Assembly: GCF_027595985.1 (NCBI RefSeq)
Contig: NC_073312.1
Span: forward strand, 5,913,928-5,977,927
Length of the DNA: 64,000 nt
From: Sorex araneus
Lineage: Eukaryota > Chordata > Mammalia > Eulipotyphla > Soricidae
Direction: 5' to 3'
Part shown: positions 12,976 to 25,035 of the stretch, piece after piece
Layout of the letters: each line of letters opens with the position of its first letter
Numbering within the stretch: position 1 is the first letter of the stretch
Position numbers and translations under genes: made by a program
The notes under the pieces: model-generated
What the model was told of the DNA's origin: nothing
The model's input: the letters and a program-made list of their open reading frames with translations, nothing else
The model's database searches: none

Positions 12976-14360
12976 AGCTCAGTCACCCCCAGGTCACTGC
13001 AGACGGAGCATGGCTCATCAGGGACTGCGCACCGTGCCTCTGGGGCCATGCGGGGGGCCAGAGCTCCGGGCTTTGGGGCAGAGGCGTCCCGGTATGCGGC
13101 ACACACAGGGCCCCCCGCCCTGCCGCAGAGCCAGGACCCTCAGCAGACGCCCGCACGCCTCTCCCAGGAGCGGGCTGGCCACGCAGGCGGCAGGCCCACA
13201 AGGACGGTGGTCTCCCTGCCCCGGAGGCGCGGCTGCCGGGGCTGGCCCGGAGAGACGCTCCTGCCCGCCACTCCAGAACATTCTGTGCCTTCACTCAGCA
13301 AGCCGCCTTCTAGCCGGGAAACCTGGCCTCGCAGCGAGCGTGTGTGTGTTTGGGGTGCAGGGGAGGGGGCTGCCCCGGGCCCCAGGGAGAGAGCCGAGCC
13401 CCACGCAGCAGGAAGGGGCCCGAGACTCGTGGCTGGGCATCCCAGAGGGGGCACTCGGGCCGGGGCCCCTGCTCCGAAGAGCCCCGCCCTGGGGCCCAAA
13501 CAAACCCTTGCAGTTCTGACGGCGCAGCCCGAGACCAGCGCCCCCAGCCCCGCACCCTGGTGCCCACCCAGTGCCCAGCCAGCGGGGGGCTCCCTCCTAG
13601 CAGACTCTGAATGCCCCTCTGTGCCCTCCCCCTGGGCACTGCAAAACACCATCTGCCCAGACAGTCCCCGCTGGCCCTCGTCTGCACCCACCCGTGCCCA
13701 CCCGCTCGGGGTCGCCGGCACCTGGGGGGGAGGGGAGGGTGGTGAAGTGACTCAGCTCGGCTGGGCCTGGAAATGCTCAGTCCAGCCTGGGCACGAGGGC
13801 ACGTAGCTGCAGATCTCCCCCAGCGCCGAGAGGTCCCGGGGCTGTGCCGCTGTGCCGCAGAGGGGCGGCCGGCCGCCGGCTCCGATTACACAAGCCTGCA
13901 AACGCCGTCCGTCCCCCGAGAGCCGTGAGCTGCCGCCGAGACTCTGACTCATGGGGACGGGGTGACTCAAAGCTGAGCGCGAGCAGAGAGTGCCGTCACG
14001 GCCGCATCCCGGCACATGAGGCGCCCCCAGCCCCCCCAGGAGGGGCAGAGGGGGGCCGGGGAGCGGCTTTTAGGGAGCCCGGGTTCGGGGAGGCAGCAGC
14101 TCGTCCCCTCCTCGAGGTGGCCTCGGTCTCCTGTGGATTCCGGAGCGTCCCAGCCCCGGGGGGTGGGGGGGGTCCTGAGATGGTGACACGGGTGAGGGCC
14201 CAGACGCAGCCCAGACAGTCACACGCTCCTCAGGGCAGGCCGTGCCCGGTCGGCTCCGGGCCACACGCTCCCACCCTCTGCTGCGCGCGCCTGTCTCTGC
14301 CCGCCCCCCCACCCCCGTCCGATTCCCCTGCCCTGAGCTGACTCCTGGCCCCGAGGGCAG

Positions 14361-14407
14361 CAGGAGGAGGAGGAGGAGGAGGAGGAGGAGGAGGAGGAGG
14401 AGGAGGG
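14361..14407. repeat. (GGA)n microsatellite
   Basis: About 15 GGA units in HTRA1 intron 1. Confidence 0.97.
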
Positions 14408-14999
14408 AGACCAGGACAGCAGCTGGCCGCTGGCTTCTGAGGACGCATCCTGGGCCCCATGCCGTGAGCCCACAAGCATAGAGGGCGCTGGATCCCACAG
14501 TGGCCTCCGACTCCGGGACCCCCATACACAGCAGCTCCCACAGCTGCCCCCAAGCCCGGACACTGCCAAGGACGCTTCACGGGCTCACGAGATGCTGGAA
14601 AGGAACCTGAAAATAAATCTCTGTCGGGTCAGAGGCTCTGGCACGGCCTCTGTCCTTCCTGCCACCTCCCAGGGTGGCCCCACAGACCTCGCCGTGCCTC
14701 CGGCTGCCTTAGGGACAGAATCTGGGAGCCCTGACTCAGTGTCTCTGCCTGACGGGACAGTGCTCAGGCCGGGAGGGTGGGGGGGCGTCCCTGGGCTCGA
14801 CCCGAAGATGCTGGGTGCTCTGGGCTACATCTCGGGGTGCTGGGATGCCCTGGGCTACATCTCGGGGTGCTGGAATTTCGGGGGGCAGGCAATGCAGCCC
14901 ACGGGGTCCTGGAACATTATAGGACTGAAACCCAACCATGAACCGCTTTGCGATGCTCTATTTCAGGGTGATTCCGTAAAATAAAAAATTAATAGAAGA

Positions 15000-15180
15000 G
15001 GGGCTGGAGAGATAGCACAGCGGGTAGAGCGTTTGCCTTGCACGCGGCCGATCCGGGTTCGGATCCCAGCATCCCATAGGGTCCCCTGAGCACCGCCAGG
15101 AGTAGTTCCTGAGTGCAGAGCCAGGAGTAACCCCTGTGCATCACCGGGTGTGACCCAAGAAAAAAAAAAGCAAAAAAAAA
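15000..15180 (+). mobile_element. tRNA-derived SINE
   Basis: Full length, flanked by near-identical AATTAATAGAAG (14988-14999) and AAATAATAGAAG (15180-15191). Confidence 0.93.
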
Positions 15181-16493
15181 AATAATAGAAGAAAAAATAA
15201 AAGAATTACAACCCCAGGCCATACACACATGCCAGGCGCATCCTCACACACCAGCGCCCGTTCTCCAGCCCCTCCTTCTCTTTCAGTGGCACGGAGGGCA
15301 GGGACGGGAAGGACAGCGTGACCAGGGGACGCCCCAAGCCAGCCACCCCCCGCAGAGGGTTCCCGGAAGGAAGAGCTCAGGCCCGGTCACTGAGCTCACG
15401 TCGTGGACTTGGACAAGTCGCCACGTGGCCATTGAGGGACGGTCCCAGGACCACCGACCGTCCCCGCTGACGGGTCGGAGACACCTGGCGTGACCTGAGT
15501 TCTCCTTACTGCCCGGCTCAGAGAGGCGGGTCACCTGGTCAGGTCACAGCCTGGAAGGGCCATCGTCAGCCAGCAGCAGACCGGACCCTACCCTAGCTGG
15601 CCTGGGACGAACCCTCCCCGCCACACCCTCCCTCACCCCGCCCCACGGGCCGAGTCTGACTTCTTTCGATGAAGCTTGAGCGCAGCTATTTATCCCAGTG
15701 AAATAAATAGATGCTCATGGAAACTCTGATTTCTTGGTCCAAGGCACGAAACTGCCTCCGGGATAACACAAGATCCCTGCAGAATCCAGCGCCAGGGGCC
15801 TAAACCAGGGGGCCTCTGAGCACAGTGACCTCACGATCCCCACCCACCCCCCTGCTCACTCTGCAGGGGCCTAGGGACCCCAGGGCACGCACACAACCAG
15901 CAAGAAGTTCCTGGCCCAGAACTCACAGGAGCAACTTGCCCCGAGCAGATCCACGAGTGCTGTGAGGTCAGCTGCGGAGGGTAGCGCCTCCCCAGCCGGG
16001 CCCAGGGGCCTCCCCAGCCGGGCCCGGGGACACCCCTCCTGGAGCCCGCTGGGGGCCAGAGGAGGGAATCCGGAGCCTTCCACGAGCCCCCACACGCGGC
16101 GAGGAGGCGGCGTGCGAGGGCCTCGTGTCCAGCAGGGCCATCTGGAGCTCTGTTTACTGCAGCCTTTGGCCCCGGCCTGCTGGGCTCGCCCCTGATCCCC
16201 GTCTCTCCGTCAACAGCGCGGAGCCGTGATTAGCAACGGGCCCGGGCCCAGCTGTGCGGAGGGTTCAAGCATGGGGCCGGGCTCTGGCGTCGTGACTCAG
16301 TGTCCCAGCTGGTCAGCAGGCGGCCTCCAGCAGGCCATTCCAGGGAGGGTGAGGAGGGCCTGGAGCTCATCCCATCCCGCCTAGGCGGGAGTGTGCCCCC
16401 AATCTGCGCCTCCCCTCACCCACGGCACCGGCCTCTCCGAGCCCTGGCTTTTTCGTACCCTCGGGCCGACGGACCACTTAGCTTTGTCCTGTT

Positions 16494-16605
16494 TCGAGCC
16501 ACACCCAGCAGTGCTCAGGGCTGCCTCCTGGCTCTGCCCTCAGGGATCACTCCTGGTGGGGTTCCCGGGAACCCTAGGCAGCGCCAGGGCCAGAGCTGGG
16601 TCAGC
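16494..16605 (-). mobile_element. tRNA-derived SINE fragment, minus strand
   Basis: GAGCCACACCCAGCAGTGCT, TCCTGGCTCTGCCCTCAGG and ATCACTCCTGGTGGGG; the head is lost. Confidence 0.75.
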
Positions 16606-16785
16606 CCAGCTCGAGGCCAGTGCCCATGGACTTGTCTCTGTGGCATTACGCTCACCCAAACGCTTTGCGGGTCTTGGTCCTACAGCCTGACTGCCCCCCC
16701 GTCCCGTCACCGGGGACAGCTGAGAGCAGCCCAGCTCCCCTCCAGGTGACACGGAGGAAACTCGAGCTGTATGAAACGCTTTCCG

Positions 16786-16971
16786 GGGGCTGGAGCGATA
16801 GCACAGCGGGGAGGGCGTTTGCCTTGCACGCGGCAGACCCGGGTTCAAATCCCAGCATCCCATATGGTCCCCTGAGCACGGCCAGGGGTAATTCCTGAGT
16901 GCAGAGCCAGGAGTAACCCCTGTGCATCGCCGGGTGTGACCCAAAAGGCAAAAAAATAAAAAAATAAAATA
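16786..16971 (+). mobile_element. tRNA-derived SINE with target-site duplication
   Basis: Full length with an AAAATAAAA-type tail. Flanks AAACGCTTTCCGG (near 16773) and AAACGCTTTCTGG (near 16972). Confidence 0.95.
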
Positions 16972-17574
16972 AAACGCTTTCTGGGGGAAATGTCTCCTTC
17001 AGCCATGAATGACCTCTCCCGCCCCAGGGAGACCCCAAGACCTGCCCATCAGCCTCCCGTGTCCAGGTGCCTTCCAGCCCGGGCCTGCCCCTGCCCCCAG
17101 GCCCCCTTCTGATGTTGGGCGTGCTGGGACCCACTCCTGTCTCGGATTCCAGGCCTCTCGTCCAAGGGCACCTCTGCCGAAGGTCTCCCAGGCCAGCCTC
17201 GCCAAGACTGTCCTTCGGCCAACCCCTGCAGCTGGAGCTGGAGCCTGGTTCATGGACGCTGGCAACCTGTCCCCGCACAAAGCCTGGTGGCTCCCCGGCT
17301 CCGGGCCCCAGAGAGCCTGCCCAGAAAGATGGGCACGGGGTGTTGGCGGGAAGGAGAGCAGGACAGCAGCGTCTGTGCAGGCAGGCAGGAGAGCCACGGG
17401 GCTCCCCCCTCCCTGGGTCCACGCATTCCTGCATTTCTGCATCCACCCCTGCATCTACTCCTCCATCCAATTCCATCTCCATTCCTGCATGCATTCCCGC
17501 ATCCGTTCCTACATCACTCCTTCATCACTCCTGGCCGGGCCTGCAGCCATGCCTACTTCCTCTCCTGCCTTCAT

Positions 17575-17578
<4 letters not shown>

Positions 17579-17605
<27 letters not shown>

Positions 17606-17762
17606 GGGTCACACCCAGCGATGCACAGGGGTTACTCCTGGCTCTGCACTCAGGAATCACTCCTGGCGGTGCTCAGGGGACCCTATGGGATGCTGGGAAT
17701 CGAACCCGTGTCGGCTGCGTGCAAGGCAAACGCCCTCCCCGCTGTGCTATTGCTCCAGCCCC
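17579..17762 (-). mobile_element. tRNA-derived SINE, minus strand, with target-site duplication
   Basis: A 20-bp T tract, then GGGTCACACCCAGCGATGCA to CTATTGCTCCAGCCCC. Flanks TCCTGCCTTCATTCTT at 17563-17578 and 17763-17778, identical, so a young insertion. Confidence 0.96.
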
Positions 17763-17764
17763 TC

Positions 17765-17822
17765 CTGCCTTCATTCTTGCCTCTATCCATCACCACTCAC
17801 ACATGGACTGACTGCTCCTGGG

Positions 17823-17862
<40 letters not shown>

Positions 17863-17938
17863 ATTCCTGCCTCTATCCATCACCACTCACACATGGACTA
17901 ACTGCTCCTGGGTCTCACACACACACACACACACACCC
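17765..17938. repeat. Two-unit duplication with (CA)n
   Basis: TTCTTGCCTCTATCCATCAC and a block ending ACTGCTCCTGGGTC recur about 95 bp apart, each followed by a CA run (17824-17861 and 17916-17937). Confidence 0.9.
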
Positions 17939-18493
17939 AGCAGAGCTCATTAAACACTTGCAGAAAGTGAGAGTCCCCAGCTCCCCTTTTGTCCGAGGCA
18001 ACTGGCTTCTCCTCTGCAGCTGCCCCCCCCCGCGCCCCCTTGGCAGATGGGGGGACCTGTTTGGGCCCAGAGGATACTAGCATCTCCGCCAGCCCCAAAG
18101 CCCCAGTGCCACGGCCCTCTGTGAGCGCGGGGGCTGTTCCTGGGCGGCGAGACTGCCCTCCCGGTGGCGCTTGATTTCAACAGACAGACAGGAACGCGCT
18201 GGCTCTGTCCCCACGTCCTCACGTGCCATCCCTGACCCCCGCATTGCCCTGGCTTCCTGCCGCACGGTCCACATTGCTGCGTCCAGGTGCGGGTGAGGAC
18301 AGGGCACAGCGCTGGGCGCCCACGGGCTCCCGGTCACTCCCGGTGCCCGCCCCGAAGCTCTTCTCGACCAGGCCAGTCCAGCCGCCCCTCCCTAGCAAGT
18401 CTCAGCCTCCCGCCCGCCGTGCCCCACTCCACCAGCCGCACCTGCTCGCCTTCCAGAAACTTCCACTTCCTCGTCTGACCTCTCTGCCCACTA

Positions 18494-18495
<2 letters not shown>

Positions 18496-18546
<51 letters not shown>
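18496..18546. repeat. (GT)n microsatellite
   Basis: About 25 uninterrupted GT units, 1.8 kb from the HTRA1 exon 1 start codon on the intron side. Confidence 0.97.
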
Positions 18547-18547
<1 letters not shown>

Positions 18548-19860
18548 CGGGCTCTGAGTTAACTGCACTCAAATTCCAACATCGGGACCTGGAGCAAGTA
18601 ACTCTGGCCCAGTTCCCTTATCTGTAAAACAGGAGTGACAGTAGGAGGCTTCCTCGAGGGGACGGAGAAGGTCACGGGGATGGACGTGTCCTCGCGCAGA
18701 CGCCCTCTCTGCGTGCATTGTCTTGCCCCTCCTGAGAACTCCCCTCAAACTCTATCTAGCAGTCCTGGGGGCGGAGGGGGGCCCAGGCTGGCGCCCCGTT
18801 CCCATTTGGGGGCGGCACAATCTCCCGCTCAGTCCTGGTTCCTGCAGGTGTACCAACCTGGGCCAGAGCCCCACAAGGCAAACCGCACCCAGCCCTGCGG
18901 TCCCTCCCACACTCTGCCCCTCGCATGCAGGGGACGCTGCAGCCAGGACAGCGCCATCCCGGCTGGCCGGCGGACCCCAGCCCAAGCCCTCCTGGCGTCC
19001 GCTGACTCCTCGCTGTTCTCTGCACAGCTGGCAGGCCGGCAGCAGCATCCCTGAGCACTTTCTCCCACGGGAAGCCTTTCTCCACCCTGTGCCCGGAGAG
19101 CAGCCCCGTGGGCCGAGAGACGAGCCCTGGCAGAGAGAAGGCGCGCTCCCAGGGCTCACTCCCAACCCTCTACAGAATCTCCGAGCCAAGGCCCCGTCCG
19201 GCTAGTTCCGAGAGAAACGCTTTCATTTCAGTAGGGCTGGCAACACCCGCTGTGCCCACCACCGGCCCAGGGAGAACACCGGGGCGCCTCGCTGCTCCTT
19301 CCCGAAGTTCAAGTTGTGGGCTGAGGCCGTGCGGCACACAGGGAGGAAGGCTGGGTTTCAAGCGGAGAGAGAGATGCGGAGAAGGAAGAGGAAGCCGGGG
19401 GAGTCCCAGGGGCTCCCAAACGGCTGGCTCGGCGGCACACGGGACGCCAGCCGTCCCTGCTCTCTGTCTTTTACCCACTTTCCTGTCCTGGATTCTGATT
19501 TCCCGGGACGCTGACGTGGGGAGGTTCCCCAAGGAGCCCCCGCGCACGCACCCCCACCCGCGGCCGGCAAGCGGACTGGGCTCACGGTCCTCCTGGCCCC
19601 GGGCTGCGGGATGGAGCGCTCGGCCACCAACCCCGCGGGGCACAACACTTCGGTCCGCGGGAAGCGGAAGGGAAGTGACCACCCCGGGAACCCCGGGCCG
19701 TCCTCCCCCCATCCCCGGGCCAGTGGGCGACCCAGACCCACTCTCCCCCCACCACGCCCCGCTTTCGCCTCTTCTGCGCGCTCCCATCGCTCCCTGGGGG
19801 CGCGTCGGGGCCGGGCGCGGGCCGGCCCGGCGCGGGGGGTCCCGGGGGCGCGGGGGGTAC

Positions 19861-20332
19861 CTCGGCCGCAGGCGCCGCGCTGCAGGACGATGAGCGGCGG
19901 CTGGTGCAGCCTCTCGGAGCGGCGGCTGGCGGCCCGCAGCTGGCACAGGTTGGCGTAGGTGTTGCCGTCGCTGCCGCACACCGGCTCGCCGCTGGCACAC
20001 TCGCAGAGGCCGGCCTGCGCGCGCCGCCGCACCGTGGCCGACGCGGGCACCCCGAAGGGCACGACGCAGCGCAGCCCCTCGCCGCACGGGCCGTCCTGCA
20101 GGCCGCACGCGGCGCCCTCGGGCGCGCCGCACACCTCGCAGCAGCCGCACGCGTCGCGGACGCGGCCGCCGTCGCAGTGCGCGGGCGGCGGGGCGCAGCG
20201 CGCGGGCTCGCAGCGCTCGGGGCAGGCGGCGGCGGGCAGCGAGCGGCCGGCGCGGGGCGGCAGCGCGCCCGCGGCCGCGGCCAGCAGCAGCGGCAGCAGC
20301 GGCAGCAGCGGGGGCGGCAGCGGGGGCTGCAT
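19861..20332 (-). CDS. HTRA1: HTRA1 exon 1 (partial CDS: signal peptide, IGFBP module, Kazal-like module)
   Basis: First coding exon of the secreted serine protease HTRA1, which cleaves extracellular matrix proteins and modulates TGF-beta signalling. The 472 nt encode 157 codons plus one base. Residues 1-22 are a Leu/Ala-rich signal peptide. An IGFBP-type cysteine module follows (C37 to C89, with DACGCCEVC at 60-68), then a Kazal-like module (C110 to C155, with [15 protein letters not shown] at 118-132). Sixteen cysteines are visible and the spacing matches human HTRA1 as I remember it. The start is the ATG at 20332-20330 in a strong context (GCCGCC before it); the frame stays open upstream, but homology and a signal peptide set this start. 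The exon ends at a donor reading CGAG|GTACCC (GT at 20860-less-1000, that is 19860-19859). Protease and PDZ exons lie beyond the left edge. No frame damage is seen. Confidence 0.96.
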
Positions 20333-20860
20333 GGCGGCGCGGACGGCGGCGACGGGCGGGCGAGGGCCGGACGGCGGCGAGGGCCCGGCGGGTGCGAGTG
20401 CGCGCGGCCGCGCGGCCCAGCCCATTGGCCTGGCGGCGGTGACGAGCCGCCCTGGGGACGGGCACGGCGCCCGGAGGGGGGGGCCGGCCGGAGGCGGGTG
20501 GCGGCGGCGGGGCCGGGGCCCGCCCAGCGAGCGCCGAGGCGGGGAGCCGGACCCCCGCGGGGATGGGGGGCGCTGCCCCCGCCCCTGTGCGCGCCTCCCC
20601 CCACCCACCCCCACCCCGGGGCCGGCACGCGCGCCCCTGGCCGCCGGCCCCTGAGCGGCGTCCAAAGGGGGTGGCGCCCGGCCCGAGTTCAGGGGAAACG
20701 GGGGAACGCTCGACCCCCCACCAGAACCGAGCCGCGGGCCCGGGCGGCCTGAGGGTGGGACGGGGCGCGGGGGGCTCGGGGTGCTGCCCGCCGTCCGCGC
20801 CGTGGGGGCTGCGCTCTCGGCGCGCGAAGTTTGCCCGGCTGGGAGCGTTTCCGAGTCCCA
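20333..20860 (-). promoter_or_regulatory. HTRA1: HTRA1 promoter and 5' UTR within a CpG island
   Basis: Sequence directly upstream of the HTRA1 start codon is extremely GC- and CpG-rich, with many GC-box-like runs and no convincing TATA box. A CCAAT box (ATTGG on the plus strand, 20424-20428) lies about 95 bp upstream of the ATG. The CpG-rich block extends from about 19.7 to 21.1 kb and covers exon 1. The transcription start cannot be placed by eye, so the 5' UTR and promoter are annotated together. Confidence 0.75.
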
Positions 20861-21220
20861 CCCCAGCATCACCCCGACTTACAGCACCTCCCGGCTGGGC
20901 CCTGTGGGGCTTCCGCGGGACCCGGGGACCGAAGGGGACCCAGCAGCCTGGGACAGGGAGGGGGGTGCCGGGGTCCCCGGGTCGCTCCCATACCCAGAGC
21001 CTCCCGGGTGGGAAAGGACCCCGGGACGGGCGGGGGGCAGGGCCCAGGGTGACCAGATCGCCGTCTGGTGCCCCCTAGCTGCCGTTACCCAGGCGGGAGA
21101 GGGGGGCGCCGGCCCAAACTGCTCCGTGCGGGAGCCCAGGCCCGGGGAGCAGAGACAGATTAACTGGTGGCAGTGCTGTGTCCAGTGGTCTGTGCAGGCC
21201 ACAGGAAAGGATACGCGCGC

Positions 21221-21262
21221 GCACACATACACACTCACACACACACTCACACACACACTCAC
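21221..21262. repeat. (CA)n microsatellite, interrupted
   Basis: CACACACT-type repeats about 0.9 kb upstream of the HTRA1 start codon. Confidence 0.92.
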
Positions 21263-22642
21263 AGAGGCTGCCTTGGTCCTGCCACTCCCCCCCCCCAGCT
21301 CCACACTCCTACCCCCGCCCCCCACCTCCCGCGCTGGCAGCCCCATAGACCTCACTGCCCTGCGCTGAATGCTCTGTTTTCTGGACCATTCCCGCCTGTT
21401 TAAGGTCTTCACACCTCTCTCCCCCCACTGCCCAGTCCCCCCTGAAACACTCCTGTGTCGGGTGGAGCGGGGTGACCCGGCCAATAACCAGACCCCACTT
21501 CTGGCTGGAATGGACTTGAATGGCACTTGGTTCTCGGTCATCAGAAAAACAGGAGTGACTGCGCATCTCATGAGTGACCGAGGGTGCCAGGCGGCAGTGG
21601 GCAAGGTGCCCACCCTAGAGGGACAGGGAGCACTCTGCTGTACGAGGTGGAGGGGGGCCCAGGGAGGGCTGTGAGTGCTGGCACCCTAGAGAGTGGGCAG
21701 GAAGGGAAGACCAAGCAAGCAGTACCCAGCATGCGGGGTGTGCCGTGCCCGGCAGCTTGGAGAGGCCAGGACTGCGGCCTCGGCGTCATCCCGGTCACAT
21801 GAGGGTGCTGGCCCGGAAGGCAGCCTACGGGCAGGCAAACAGGTCTGAGCTGGAACACGTGGCGGGCCTGGACGAGGTCCCGGGTTTGATCCCTAGCACC
21901 GCCAGGTGAGGCCCGGCCCAAGGACTGACTCATCAGGCTTATGCAGATGGGCCCCGAGACCCTCGGAGCACTGCCTGGACCCCCCCAAAACTAATCAGAG
22001 GCTGCAGCAGGTGCTCTGACCCCGAGTCCGAGTCACGAGTGTGTCTCGGGACCCCGGTGGCTGAGGCGGGAGGGGGTGAGTGCCCCGTGCAGTGGCCGTC
22101 GTCCCCGAGGGCTGAGGCTTGGCCCGTTCCTGGTCTCCCTCGGTCCCGTCTCCACCAGGTTTCCACCTGAAACGGTCACTGTTTCCTTTCCCTCCCCTGC
22201 CACTATTTAGGAAGACGGTTTCCTAACGCTGCGTATTTTTAGGCCCATCATGAAAACTCATTTCTTGCTCCCCAGCTCCGGGCACAGACTCCCGGAGAGG
22301 ATTTTTCCAGAGAAAAGGGGCAGTGCTGAGGCACAGAGGCAACTCCGCTGCCATCCTCGCCCGGTTCACAGCCCTGAGGGTCTGAGAGGCCAGGGAACTC
22401 GCCCGGCCGCACGGCACTGCCCCCCCCCCACCCCCGCCTCCATCCAGGGCCCAGCTCGGGGAGGGCCAAGGACCCCAGTCTCATGTGCTCCTTCTCCTCA
22501 TCCCAGAACCTGACACCCAGGGGCCCACAGTCATATTCTCACTGTCCTACCACCTGATCATACTCCGACGCCATTGTTTCCAGAAGCTTCCGATCCAGGA
22601 GATGAAAGTCAGATTGCTTAACCTGATACACAAGTTGCCCCG

Positions 22643-23445
22643 TTTCCTCACTCACACTCATGGACACACACACTCACTCGCTCACAGAGACACACATTCA
22701 TACACTCACACACTCACACTCATTCATACACTCACACACACACACATTCATACACTCACACACACATTCATACACTCACACTCACACACATTCATACACT
22801 CACACACACATTCATACACTCACACTCACACACTCTCACAGCCACACACATTCATACATTCACACTCATGCACCACTGTCACATACACACACATATTCAC
22901 ACATACACCTCACATCCAATCACACACACTCATACACTCTCACACACACTCAGATCCTCTCAGACACATTCATATACTTACACTCTCCCTTTCACACATG
23001 CTCACAGACACACATGCACTCACAAAGCTCTCTCACACACATATATTCACACATTCATACACACAGAAACACCCACTCACATATTCACACTTGAACACTC
23101 ACTGTCACACACATACGCATACATTCCCACGCAAACATATTCACATATTCACACTGTCACACACACAGTCACACACAGGAACACACATTCACATACTCAC
23201 ACTCATACACTCGCTGTCACACACGCATACACATACACAGAAACTCACATTCACATACTCTCGTACACTCGCTGTCACACACACAGACACTCACAGAAAC
23301 TCACGTTCACACACACACACTCACTGTCTCACATACACTCTTACACACAGAAACTCACAGTCACACACTCATACACTGACTGTCATATGCACATACTCAC
23401 ACACTCATAGAAACGCATATTCACACACACACCCGTACACAACCC
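22643..23445. repeat. Long degenerate CA-rich tandem region
   Basis: About 800 bp built from CACATTCATACACTCACA-like variants. Open frames across it encode only His/Thr/Ser-rich repeats and are not genes. Confidence 0.93.
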
Positions 23446-23895
23446 CCCCCAGACACACACAGCCCCCCGCTCTCCGCCCTGCAGCCGGGCTGCTCCAGGA
23501 TGTGGCGTCTGTCTGTCTCCACCTCCTGCCACAGCCGGATCAGAACCCTGATGGGGAGAGGGTGCGGGGGACACAGCACCCCAACGGGAGACGCCGCTGA
23601 ACCAGCCTTGGTGCCCACCCTCTGAGCACCAGGCCGCCCCGCCCGCCCCCTGCTCCCTCGGCAGCCCCCCGCCGTCGGGGCCGACTGCAGGCGCCTGCTC
23701 TGCTTGGGCCCGGCCTCAGTTTCCTTCGCGAGCACCAGCCGGCAGTGCCGCGGCGTGGGCTGGGCCCCTGCCGCCAAGGAGCTCCACGCCTGGAACACCG
23801 TCAGTGGAAAAGTTGATTTTTCAATGTCACTTTCCTGCAAAGGGAGGGCCGGAGCCTCTGGAGCGAGGGCAGCAGCGGGATAGGGAGGCGGACGG

Positions 23896-23998
23896 GGGCA
23901 GGGCGGGAGGGCAGGGAGGGAGGAGGGCAGGGAGGGAGGAGGGCAGGGCAGGAGGGCAGGGAGGGAGGAGGGCAGGGCAGGAGGGCAGGGAGGGAGAG
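23896..23998. repeat. GGGAGGAGGGCAGG minisatellite
   Basis: Purine-rich G-run tandem units (AGGGCAGGGAGGGAGG variants). Potential G-quadruplex on the plus strand. Confidence 0.9.
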
Positions 23999-24486
23999 GG
24001 CCCAGCCCAGCCCCAGGCCCACACAGCCATAGCCGTAGCCAGAGTGTCCAGAATGGCTGCGGGCAGGGCCACTCGTGGCGGGGCTCAGGAAGCCATCTGT
24101 GGTCCCAGGGGTCCCGTGGGCAGGAGGGGGAGCTAAGACAGAGGCCAGGGGGTGGGGCTCCCCCTTGGCAGAACAGACTCATCGTCGGGCCCCCAGGAGC
24201 ACCCCCCCTTGGGACAGCCAGTCCTGGGTGTGGCTCTCCCTGCTCTGCCCAGCTGGTGACCTCAGGGTGGGGGTCCGCCGCCCTCCAGCTCCCCCCTGCA
24301 GGGGGAGGTGACAGGCAGCCCTAATTCTGAATTCATCAGCTATGGAGCTTGGCAAAAAAAAAAAAAAAAAGCAAATTCCTAGGAACTGGGTGAATATGGG
24401 ATTACGTTTCATAGATCACGTATCGGGGCGGTACTGATATTGGGATCTGTGGTTGTATAAGAGAACGCTGGCCTTCGTGTTTAAGG

Positions 24487-24625
24487 ACATGCTGGGTCGT
24501 GGGTCTGCACGCTTGCCTTGCACGCGGTGGGCTTCTGCTTGGTTCCTGACACCCCACAGGGTCCCTCGAGCACCGCCGGGAGTCATCCCTGAGCACAGCC
24601 GCAGGTGACCCAGAAACAAAATAAG
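24487..24625 (+). mobile_element. tRNA-derived SINE fragment
   Basis: GCTTGCCTTGCACGCGG, GAGCACCGCCGGGAGTCATC and GGTGACCCAGAAACAAAA. Confidence 0.72.
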
Positions 24626-24658
24626 AACAGGCTTACGGAGCAAGCAGGAAGAGGGTCA

Positions 24659-24782
24659 GAGGGCCAGTGCATGTGGGGGTGCTTTTGATATCAGAGGCCT
24701 TGGCGCGAGCTCTCCCAGGAGTGACCCCAAGTTGGGAGTAACTCTTGAGCACCGCCAGACGTGGCCCCAAGCAAAAACAAGA
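24659..24782 (+). mobile_element. tRNA-derived SINE fragment, diverged
   Basis: GTGACCCCAAGTTGGGAGTA and GAGCACCGCCAGACGTGGCC match the body; the head is degraded. Confidence 0.6.
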
Positions 24783-24835
24783 AGGGGCCCGGTGTTTAGA
24801 GCTAAAAGGTCTCATATAGAGACCCCAAGGGTTTT

Positions 24836-25017
24836 TGTTTAATTTTCTGGTTGGGGAGGGGGCTACACCTGGCAGTGCTTAAGGCTGACTCCTGGTTCTG
24901 CACTCGGGGATCACTCCTGGCTGTGCCCGAGGAACCACATGGGGTACCAGAGCGCCAACCAGGACTGGCAGCGTGCCAGGCGAGTGCCTTCCCCACTGTA
25001 CTAGCCGCTCCAGCCCA
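24836..25017 (-). mobile_element. tRNA-derived SINE, minus strand, diverged
   Basis: GGCTACACCTGGCAGTGCT, ACTCCTGGTTCTGCACTCG and GTACTAGCCGCTCCAGCCC. Confidence 0.82.
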
Positions 25018-25035
25018 CGGGCTCTGGGTGATGTT

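Larger units (their letters stand above)
1..19860 (-). other. HTRA1: HTRA1 intron 1 (5' portion, continues off the left edge)
   Basis: Everything downstream of the exon 1 donor to the left edge is taken as intron. No sequence resembling HTRA1 exon 2 (start of the trypsin-like protease domain) was seen on the minus strand. The intron is GC-rich and carries SINEs, an L1 tail, an older L1 piece, two trinucleotide repeats and several TGACTCA/TGAGTCA motifs. Within it, about 2450-3640, 6780-9750, 11580-14990 and 17940-19860 show no mobile element I can name and no supported gene. Confidence 0.8.

Noticed and set aside
19170..20872. Open frames of 504 and 563 codons on the minus strand, and long plus-strand frames, over HTRA1 exon 1
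   Set aside because: GC-rich DNA lacks stops. Only the 19861-20332 segment has homology, and it ends at a splice donor; the rest is promoter, intron or shadow frames.
21850..21920. Possible SINE fragment (GGGTTTGATCCCTAGCACCG)
   Set aside because: Only a B-box-like block is visible; too short to call.
22485..23600. 371-codon His/Thr/Ser-rich open frame
   Set aside because: Translation of a CA-rich repeat; nothing but low-complexity sequence.
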